Source of the DNA: Streptomyces actuosus
Lineage (GTDB): Bacteria > Actinomycetota > Actinomycetes > Streptomycetales > Streptomycetaceae
Length of the DNA stretch: 64,000 nt
Reading direction: 5' to 3'
Assembly: GCF_016921115.1 (NCBI RefSeq)
Contig: NZ_JAFFZS010000026.1
Location: forward strand, 49,463-113,462
Position numbers and translations under genes: made by a program. Shown here in pieces: positions 59,633 to 64,000 of the stretch. The notes under the pieces are model-generated. The model saw only the letters and a program-made list of their open reading frames with translations. It ran no database searches and was not told the origin of the DNA. The first letter of the stretch is position 1, and every line of letters starts with the position of its first letter.

Positions 59633-60508
59633 ATGTCTTGGTTTGAATCCCTCGTCCTCGGGCTCGTCCAAGGGCTGACCGAGTTCCTCCCCGTCTCCTC
59701 CAGCGCGCATCTGCGGCTGACCGCGGCCTTCTCCGGCTGGCCCGATCCGGGCGCCGCCTTCACGGCGATCACCCAGATCGGCACGGAGACCGCGGTACTG
59801 ATCTACTTCCGCAAGGACATCGCCCGGATCCTGACCGCATGGTTCCGCTCCCTGTACGACGGGGCGGCTCGCAGGGATCACGACGCCCGGACGGGCTGGC
59901 TGGTGATCGTCGGCTCGATCCCGATCGGCGTGCTCGGGCTGACGTTCAAGGACCAGATCGAGGGGCCGTTCCGCGATCTGCGGATCACCGCGACGATGCT
60001 GGTCGTCGTCGGCGTGGTCATGGGCGTCGCCGACCGGCTCGCGGCCCGCGACGAGAAGGGCGGCCGGCACCGCGCGCCCAAGCAGCGCAAGACACTGGAG
60101 GACCTGGGCGTGAAGGACGGCCTCATCTACGGCTGCTGCCAGGCCATGGCACTGGTCCCGGGCGTCTCCCGCTCCGGCGCCACCATCAGCGGCGGTCTGT
60201 TCATGGGCTACAAGCGCGAGGCCGCGGCCCGCTACTCGTTCCTGCTCGCCGTCCCCGCGGTGCTGGCGTCCGGCCTGTTCGAGTTGAAGGACGCGATGGA
60301 GAGCGACCATGTGGCCTGGGGACCGACGCTGTTCGCGACCGTGATCGCCTTCGGTTCCGGATACGCCGTGATCGCATGGTTCATGAAGTTCATCTCGACC
60401 AAGAGCTTCATGCCGTTCGTCTACTACCGCATCGCACTCGGCATCCTGCTGTTCATGCTGGTGGGAGCAGGTGTCCTGAGCCCGCACGCGGGCGAATCCG
60501 GCGGCTGA
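59633..60508 (+). CDS. uppP: Undecaprenyl-diphosphatase (BacA/UppP)
   Basis: A 291-residue membrane phosphatase that recycles C55-PP for peptidoglycan synthesis and confers bacitracin resistance. Active-site blocks are GLTEFLPVSSSAHL with the catalytic Glu/Ser and VPGVSRSGATISGG with the catalytic Arg; several TM helices follow the family pattern. A strong hairpin terminator is 123 bp downstream. Confidence 0.95.
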   Translation: MSWFESLVLGLVQGLTEFLPVSSSAHLRLTAAFSGWPDPGAAFTAITQIGTETAVLIYFRKDIARILTAWFRSLYDGAARRDHDARTGWLVIVGSIPIGVLGLTFKDQIEGPFRDLRITATMLVVVGVVMGVADRLAARDEKGGRHRAPKQRKTLEDLGVKDGLIYGCCQAMALVPGVSRSGATISGGLFMGYKREAAARYSFLLAVPAVLASGLFELKDAMESDHVAWGPTLFATVIAFGSGYAVIAWFMKFISTKSFMPFVYYRIALGILLFMLVGAGVLSPHAGESGG

Positions 60509-60576
60509 ACCAGGGCCGTACAGGTAGCGCTATCGAGCATTTCCTAGCGCCTGATTGCAGCACCACGCCATGATCA

Positions 60577-60609
60577 TCTCCCACTCGTCTCCCACTCATC
60601 TCCCACCGG
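60577..60609. repeat. 3 x 11-bp tandem repeat (TCTCCCACTCG)
   Basis: TCTCCCACTCG, TCTCCCACTCA and TCTCCCACCGG lie head to tail between uppP and a strong terminator, at the start of the accessory block. Such short direct repeats are seen at element junctions or integrase-binding sites; here they may mark an old insertion point (inference). Confidence 0.55.
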
Positions 60610-60630
60610 GGAGGCAAGATACGCCCCACT

Positions 60631-60656
60631 AGGGCCCGCACGTCCGTGTGGGCCCT
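60631..60656. terminator. Strong GC hairpin terminator
   Basis: AGGGCCCGCAC (60631-60641) and GTGTGGGCCCT (60646-60656) pair over 11 bp with one G-U pair and a 4-nt loop GTCC. It separates uppP from the minus-strand gene ending at 60679 and can serve both. Confidence 0.75.
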
Positions 60657-60678
60657 TCCGCGCAGAGGGTGGAGCGGG

Positions 60679-61146
60679 TCAGCTGAGGTTCATGTCCGGC
60701 CTGGCCGCGACCCTCGCCACGAGGAAGCGCAGCCGCTCATCCACCGTGGCCCAGGCATCGCCGGTGAGGTCGTCCAATGCGACGGCGGCCGTGAGGATGA
60801 GCAGGCCGAGGCGCGCCTCCACGTCCTCCCACGTGTGCGTGATCTCGGCCGCCTCACCGCGCGGGCCGGTGCCCAGCGCGCCGTACACGGCGGTGGCGAT
60901 GGCGCCCATGTCGCCGCTGATCGCGAGGACCTGGAGGAGCCGGATGTCCCCGGCCGCCGTGATCTCCTCCTCCACGCGGCCCTGGAGCTGCTGCTCCACC
61001 ACGGTCGCGCCATCCCCGCTCACGCTGTCCAGGGCGCCGAGCCCATGGCCTACCCCGTCCGGCGCCGGTCCGCCGACCGCCCAGGCTTGCGCGGCCGCGA
61101 GGTATCGGCAGGTGGCGATGCGCGGCCAGCCGGGACGCGGCGGCAT
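60679..61146 (-). CDS. Hypothetical protein
   Basis: A 155-residue soluble, mainly alpha-helical protein of no recognised family. It has a Trp-containing N-terminus (PRPGWPRIATCRYLAAAQAWA), a mid-section EEEITAAGDIRLLQVLAISGD and a long helix-rich end (EDVEARLGLLILTAAVALDDLTGDAW). ATG 61146 is the only standard start; no Shine-Dalgarno is clear. The gene lies 63 nt downstream of the oxygenase on the same strand, so they are probably co-transcribed. Confidence 0.7.
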   Translation of the reverse strand: MPPRPGWPRIATCRYLAAAQAWAVGGPAPDGVGHGLGALDSVSGDGATVVEQQLQGRVEEEITAAGDIRLLQVLAISGDMGAIATAVYGALGTGPRGEAAEITHTWEDVEARLGLLILTAAVALDDLTGDAWATVDERLRFLVARVAARPDMNLS

Positions 61147-61209
61147 CCGCGTCCCGGGTGCGGACTGCCGGTTCCAGGCGCGCGAACCGCGGGGCTTGTC
61201 TGTCCCCTT

Positions 61210-63606
61210 TCAGCCGCGTGGCCGGGGCCATTTCTCCCGCAGCCACGCCAGGTCGGTCTCGGCGCGGATGCGGGCCGCTTGCTCACGGGTGAACACCGCG
61301 TTCGTCTTGGTCAGGACCAGGGTGTAGGGGCGTCCCTGACGCCGGGTGGTGTGTGACACGGGCAGGCCGGCCAGATCGATACGGCTGTGGATGTGGCGGC
61401 GCCGGTCCTTCGCGAGCGGCCAATCCATGACCCGACGGGTGCGGGAGGTGAGGAAGGCGTCGAGGTCGGGGCAGAGGCCGCAGCCGGACCGGCAGGTACC
61501 GGCCGGGGTGATTGACCAGTCGTCCGCCGCGCGTACGGGGCGGGTGACGGCCGCGGTGAGCCGGGCCTCGCAGTGGTCGGCGAGCGTCTGGAAGGCGTGG
61601 GCCGCGGGTGCCCCGTCTCGTACGGTCGTCGGTCGGTGGGCCGCGGTGCGCAGGGCCGGGAGCAGGCATTCCAGGGCGGTGTCCGGCAGGCCGCGCAGCG
61701 CGGTGACGATCGTGTCGGCGGTTTTCGGGTCGCACGCCTGCAGGATGCGGGCCAAGGGAGCTCCCAGCCGTTCCATGCCCGCGCGTCGCTCCGCCTCGCG
61801 GCCCACGTCGAGCCAGCCGGTGAGCTGCTGCTCGGCCGCTTGCCACACGCCCTCGACCAGCGGTGCCGCCACCGCGTCTCCGTCACCGTCAGCGGTCCGC
61901 AGCGCGGCACAGAGGCCGGGCAGAGACTCGAGCCACGCTGCGCGATCCGCCCCGGTGTACGCGGCGACCGGGCCGAACCAGCTGCCGACGGCCCCGCGCG
62001 ACCACGTCCGCCCGTACCGTGCGGCCGCTTCCGCGAGATCGGGGACGTGTCGCTGGCCCAGGGTCTCCACCCCGAAGGGCGCAAGGAGCATCGCGGCGGT
62101 GTCCGCTTCCTCCAGTCCCACCGCGACGTGCAGGGCGGCAGTGAAGAGTGGAGCGGCCGCTTCGCCCGAACCGCGATGCTTCCAGATCGGGGCGAGCGAC
62201 CGGGCGAGCGTACGCGCCAGCTCCAACTCCCCGGTGTCCAGGTGGCCCTGGAGTTCTCGCAGGGCTCCCTCTGAGCCGGCCTCGGCGCGTGCCGCGAACG
62301 AGCGTTGCCGGGGCCAGAGCACCACTGCGGCCCGCCGGTACCAGCGGTCCAGGGTGTTGCCGTAGTTGCCCATGTAACCCTCGTACTCGGACTGGTAGGG
62401 CGTGAGGTCCTTGTTCTCGGTGGTGGCGCACACCTCGGCGTAAGAGACAGGCAGGGAGATCTGCTCACCGTCGGTGCCGTCGGGGCGGGTCCACCAGTCG
62501 AGGGTGATCTCGTCGTCGATCAGGTCGTCCAGCTCGTAGTCGGAGAAGTCGCCACTGCGGCGGCGCTCGGCCCCGGGCTCCCCGTCGGGGTCGAGGAGGC
62601 ACTCACCCTCGCACTCCTCGTCCTCGCAGCCGTCGAAGTGCTCGACATCGCCGTAGTAGTCGTAGCGGTCGTAGGGCGGTACGGCGTCCCAAGTCTCCTT
62701 CACCTCGGCCAATGCGAGGACCGCCTCGCAGCCTGCCTGCCCGGCGGCCTGGCGGAGCCGGGTGGCACGCGTGGCGTCGGCACCCTTGAGGCGATCCCAG
62801 TCCAGGCCACGCTGGGTGTACTCGTGGTCGAGAAGGTACACGAGGCGGTTCGGGGGCGCCGATTTCTGGCGGCCGTAGGCGTAGCGCTCTTCGGCCGGCT
62901 CGGTAAAGTGTTCGGTCAGGTAGTGGGCCAGGTCGGTGGCCGGGCCGCCGTCCTCGCCGACCGGGCGGGTGCGTTCGGCGAGGAGGTTCATGGTGAGGGT
63001 GACGCGGTAGCCGGACTTGACGGGCTTGACCTCGTGCAGGCAGTCCGCGTAGAAGGCAGCGAAGGTCAGCTTCTCCCGGGACGCCTGGTGGACGACGCTC
63101 CGGCCCGCGTGGGAGACGACGAGTTCGCCGCCGGTGTGGTGCGAGGGCAGCGAGACCACCAGGGTGCCCACCATGGAGTCGTCCTTCTCGGAGTCCTGGT
63201 GCGGCAGGAAGAACTGGCCCTTGCCGTAGACGAGCAGCGCGTGCGGTTCGGCCCGCAGGACGGTGGTGGGCGGCAGACCGAGCGCAGTACGGACGCCGTC
63301 GAGGACGCCGCTCAGGGTGCGGTCCCAGTCGGGGCCGCCCAGGGTGATCCGGTCCGGGGTGATCTCCCAGGTATCGCGCACGCTGGTGTCGGCCAGGGTC
63401 TGCTCACCGCGGCCGAAGCAGGCCTGCCGGGCCTGCGCGATCAGCTTCTTGGTTACCGGAGCGCGCAACGGCAGGGGCAGCACCCCGACGCCGTCGACCT
63501 CGATCCGCAGCGCGCGGGCGGACATCTCGATGCGGGTGCTGAAGTCCCCACATCGCTCCGAGGCATCGAGCAGCTTCGCCAGTTGCTTTCGTGCTCCGTG
63601 TCCCAT
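61210..63606 (-). CDS. Large 2OG-Fe(II) oxygenase family protein
   Basis: A 798-residue protein. Residues about 100-215 carry a prolyl-4-hydroxylase-like double-stranded beta helix: LVYGKGQFFLPHQDSEKDDS with HxD, LPSHHTGGELVVSH, AAFYADCLHEVKPVKSGYRVTLTMNLL with the distal His and the 2OG-binding Arg. The following 580 residues are helical and repeat-like, with an acidic Cys patch (DGCEDEECEGECLLDPDGE) and a terminal Cys cluster (GTCRSGCGLCPDLDAFL). ATG 63606 has GGGGAA 9 nt upstream. The substrate is unknown; such fused dioxygenases modify proteins or nucleic acids. Confidence 0.85.
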   Translation of the reverse strand: MGHGARKQLAKLLDASERCGDFSTRIEMSARALRIEVDGVGVLPLPLRAPVTKKLIAQARQACFGRGEQTLADTSVRDTWEITPDRITLGGPDWDRTLSGVLDGVRTALGLPPTTVLRAEPHALLVYGKGQFFLPHQDSEKDDSMVGTLVVSLPSHHTGGELVVSHAGRSVVHQASREKLTFAAFYADCLHEVKPVKSGYRVTLTMNLLAERTRPVGEDGGPATDLAHYLTEHFTEPAEERYAYGRQKSAPPNRLVYLLDHEYTQRGLDWDRLKGADATRATRLRQAAGQAGCEAVLALAEVKETWDAVPPYDRYDYYGDVEHFDGCEDEECEGECLLDPDGEPGAERRRSGDFSDYELDDLIDDEITLDWWTRPDGTDGEQISLPVSYAEVCATTENKDLTPYQSEYEGYMGNYGNTLDRWYRRAAVVLWPRQRSFAARAEAGSEGALRELQGHLDTGELELARTLARSLAPIWKHRGSGEAAAPLFTAALHVAVGLEEADTAAMLLAPFGVETLGQRHVPDLAEAAARYGRTWSRGAVGSWFGPVAAYTGADRAAWLESLPGLCAALRTADGDGDAVAAPLVEGVWQAAEQQLTGWLDVGREAERRAGMERLGAPLARILQACDPKTADTIVTALRGLPDTALECLLPALRTAAHRPTTVRDGAPAAHAFQTLADHCEARLTAAVTRPVRAADDWSITPAGTCRSGCGLCPDLDAFLTSRTRRVMDWPLAKDRRRHIHSRIDLAGLPVSHTTRRQGRPYTLVLTKTNAVFTREQAARIRAETDLAWLREKWPRPRG

Positions 63607-63970
63607 GATGTTTCGTTCCCCTGGTCGGCGGCGTGCCATTCCCTCTGTCCCGGAAACCCTAGCGCTGCTGGAAGTCCCTGTTCCCAGATGGCCGAACGGC
63701 CTTGACATCCGGGGCACCCGCGCAGGTTCAGGGAAGGCCCGGGACCGGTGGGGCGTTCAGCGGGGTGATCAAGGGGGCGGTTCTGTTCCCTGTGGAGACC
63801 GACCTCAGCCGGATCTCAGGCGGTACTCCATCCCGCTGCCTACGCGCGGGGATGTCGTGCGGCGAGCTCTCTGACTAGTAGATTGTTGCGGCTAAGTATT
63901 GTTCTGGTTGGTGGAGTTGAGGGTCGGGCAGGCTCCCCTTGTCGTTTCCGTTCGGCCGGGCAGGGGTGTC
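63607..63970. other. Spacer with a lower-GC tract near the right edge
   Basis: About 360 bp. From 63870 to 63925 (ACTAGTAGATTGTTGCGG and TAAGTATTGTTCTGG) base composition drops below the surroundings, as at the end of a mobile element. No inverted repeat could be confirmed because the window ends. Confidence 0.45.
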
Positions 63971-64000
63971 GTGTCCTCGCAGAAGAAGTATCCGGTTGCG
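63971..64000 (+). mobile_element. First codons of a probable IS3-type OrfA (partial)
   Basis: A GTG at 63971 with AGGGG upstream opens VSSQKKYPVA and runs off the window. The QKKYP start is like IS3-family OrfA proteins (xxKKYPxELRERA). With the lower-GC tract before it, a mobile element may begin here. Ten residues are too few for certainty. Confidence 0.4.

Noticed and set aside
1..64000. tRNA, rRNA or CRISPR elements
   Set aside because: No cloverleaf with a GGTTCGA-type arm outside coding regions and no regularly spaced 25-40-nt repeats were found by eye.

Overview
The window is high-GC actinobacterial chromosome and reads as Streptomyces. Third codon positions are nearly all G or C, GTG and TTG starts are common, and lineage-typical families are present: a whiJ-like DUF5753/DUF397/ATPase cluster, a DUF8017 lipobox-free membrane protein, an NlpC/P60 hydrolase behind a c-di-AMP riboswitch, and a divergent third EF-Tu. 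No rRNA, tRNA or CRISPR array was seen. Gene density is ordinary, most genes are single or in 2-3 gene operons, and several convergent pairs share hairpin terminators.

Layout. 1-3.6 kb: riboswitch-controlled cell-wall hydrolase, a 1 kb GC-saturated gap, then the whiJ-like regulatory cluster. 3.7-8.2 kb: biotin biosynthesis, bioF divergent from bioB-bioA-bioD, which together take the KAPA step through to biotin. 8.3-13.2 kb: methyltransferase, a Doc-like/RHH toxin-antitoxin-like pair, and a MacB-type ABC exporter (ATPase + FtsX permease). 13.5-19.8 kb: GNAT, a tandem CNNM/CorC operon, an IS110 remnant, SGNH hydrolase, purB, Mug-type glycosylase. 19.8-32.6 kb: regulators (ROK, GntR, two Lrp/AsnC), oxidoreductase, hydrolase, a broken phoD, an ACT-GNAT membrane protein, a PLP lyase, a DUF885 peptidase-like protein, a rhodanese.

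32.6-35.9 kb looks accessory: a frameshifted nucleotidyltransferase reading in frame into a pentapeptide-repeat membrane protein, abutting a truncated IS3-type transposase. 35.9-43.2 kb: sbcCD, YigZ, SixA, a cysteinyl-tRNA-synthetase-like remnant enzyme, CoA-binding protein. 43.4-50.3 kb: ArsR/CDF metal efflux pair, XRE-cupin/EamA pair, two left-handed beta-helix proteins, DedA, galU. 50.7-60.5 kb: thioesterase-fold protein, DUF8017 protein, an orphan Pycsar-type TM effector, spermidine-synthase-like protein, cysteine-free EF-Tu (tuf3-like), AlkD, TVP38, thiolase with divergent HxlR regulator, uppP. 60.5-64 kb looks accessory again: 11-bp tandem repeats and a strong hairpin, a hypothetical protein, a large 2OG-Fe(II) oxygenase and the first codons of a probable IS3-type orfA at the right edge.

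The most interesting items are the nucleotidyltransferase/pentapeptide fusion with a candidate -1 frameshift, the orphan Pycsar-like effector, the cysteine-free EF-Tu, the riboswitch whose last helix covers the Shine-Dalgarno, and the oxygenase cassette at the right end. All family assignments come from reading motifs; no database search was run.
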